Positions 63,330 through 64,000 of a stretch of DNA of 64,000 bases are shown piece by piece. Below the pieces are notes generated by a model. That model saw nothing but the letters and a program-made list of their open reading frames with translations, did no database searches and was not told the origin of the DNA. This DNA comes from Paenibacillus pinisoli. Lineage in GTDB: Bacteria > Bacillota > Bacilli > Paenibacillales > Paenibacillaceae. The stretch lies in NCBI RefSeq assembly GCF_003605435.1, contig NZ_QXQB01000004.1:372001-436000 (forward strand). The letters run 5' to 3'. Position numbers and translations under genes: made by a program. Positions within the stretch are counted from its first letter, which is position 1. Each line of letters starts with the position of its first letter.

Positions 63330-64000
63330 ATGCGAGCGATTAAGAGCCGGAATGGCGCTGCGGTAGTCGTCGATCTTCCGGAACCGGAGATCAAGCCGCA
63401 GTATGTCAAAGTAAAAATTCATTATTCCTCCGTCAGCATCGGCACAGAGCTCCTGATGATCCGGACGAATCCGGAAGCGGCGCTGGGCTACAGCGCAGCC
63501 GGGGTCGTCATTCAAGTAGGAGAAGGCGTCACTCATATCAAGCCGGGAGACCGGGTAGCTTGCTATGGTACGCCGGCCCACCGGGAAATTATGCTTTCAC
63601 CCAAGCATCTCGCCGTCAAAATTCCGGATGGCGTATCGATGCAGGAGGCGGCGTTCTCCGGTATTGGAGCGATTGCGATCCACGCGCTGCGGCAAGCGGA
63701 TTTGACCTTCGGCGAATCCGTAGTAGTGCAGGGCGTAGGCATATTAGGCCAAATTATTGCAGCGATTGCCCATGCGTCCAACTTCCGCGTAATCGGCCTG
63801 GACCCCATTGCCGAGCGCAGAGAGAAGCTGCTGGAAGCCGGGATCCGATACGCGTATGGCAGCGCGGATGAGATTGGCACAGCGCTTAAGACGGCTACGA
63901 TCGGCGGGAAAGGCGCGGATGCCGTGCTGGTGTGCGCCAGCAACCGCAGCCACAGCCACATCGATACGGCGATCGGCTGGCTTCGGGATAGAGGCAAAAT
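63330..64000 (+). CDS. medium-chain (Zn-type) dehydrogenase/reductase, 5' part
   Basis: The frame is open to the window end (224 codons seen). GroES-like start (VKVKIHYSSVSIGTELL), GYSAAGVVIQVGEGV and NAD-binding GVGILGQIIAAIAHAS. The alcohol-dehydrogenase-type His/Cys zinc set is not obvious in the part seen, so it may be a zinc-free sugar/polyol-type MDR. The GntR-SBP fusion is just upstream and may control it. GGAG is about 11 bases before ATG 63330. Confidence 0.85.
   Translation, partial: MRAIKSRNGAAVVVDLPEPEIKPQYVKVKIHYSSVSIGTELLMIRTNPEAALGYSAAGVVIQVGEGVTHIKPGDRVACYGTPAHREIMLSPKHLAVKIPDGVSMQEAAFSGIGAIAIHALRQADLTFGESVVVQGVGILGQIIAAIAHASNFRVIGLDPIAERREKLLEAGIRYAYGSADEIGTALKTATIGGKGADAVLVCASNRSHSHIDTAIGWLRDRGK

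Overview
The window reads as chromosomal DNA of an aerobic, endospore-forming Gram-positive bacterium, most like Paenibacillus (order Bacillales). Reasons: a complete GerA-type spore-germination operon, an alpha/beta small acid-soluble spore protein, Bacillus-type Shine-Dalgarno sites, moderate GC content, Bacillales housekeeping genes (glutamate racemase, YtxH, YpsA, DUF1450, DUF86 proteins), and c-di-AMP and preQ1-I riboswitches in front of their usual targets. No rRNA, tRNA or CRISPR array was seen.

Layout. 1-9.2 kb: 3' end of bioB, a secreted protein of unknown function, an OmpR-type two-component pair, a MalT/LuxR-type regulator and a UvrA-like ABC ATPase. 9.5-13.5 kb: marR plus an MFS exporter, a 550-bp inverted-repeat-bounded element without a gene, then VOC and TetR genes behind a palindrome, and a second VOC gene. 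13.6-17.2 kb: FadR-type regulator divergent from glcD-glcF (glycolate oxidation). 17.4-23.2 kb: gerA operon and a chemoreceptor. 23.3-26.3 kb: two Gfo/Idh/MocA dehydrogenases divergent from an AraC regulator. 26.4-27.4 kb: c-di-AMP riboswitch and ktrA. 27.5-29.6 kb: accessory island with an IS1595-like transposase relic, a 39-bp tandem array, a 36-codon ORF and purine-rich repeats. 29.7-46.2 kb: nagZ-like lipoprotein, ugd plus epimerase, prs, fabV, a SASP, a DNA-ligase-like protein without its catalytic lysine, an NlpC/P60 hydrolase, an esterase, a large DUF2325 protein, two oxidoreductases, an ArsR regulator and a J-like membrane protein. 46.2-48.9 kb: preQ1 riboswitch and queCDEF. 49-63 kb: many small conserved genes, racE, a gamma-D-glutamyl peptidase, a DUF3990 ADP-ribosyltransferase-like protein with an overlapping partner, a PDZ-Lon membrane protease and a GntR/solute-binding-protein fusion. 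The window ends inside an MDR dehydrogenase.

Most of the window is ordinary core genome in short operons separated by clear intrinsic terminators. Points worth a second look: (1) two elements sharing about 25-bp inverted ends, one with a transposase-like gene and one without; (2) two LexA/SOS-type boxes placed at promoter starts, one before the transposase and one before an unknown gene at 51885; (3) the DUF3990 gene pair, a toxin-antitoxin candidate; (4) several proteins that keep a fold but have lost the defining residues (ligase lysine, HepT histidine, HesB cysteines, J-domain HPD); (5) the cytoplasmic GntR-SBP fusion with a spaced direct repeat in front of it. All names are from reading translated sequence; no database search was run.
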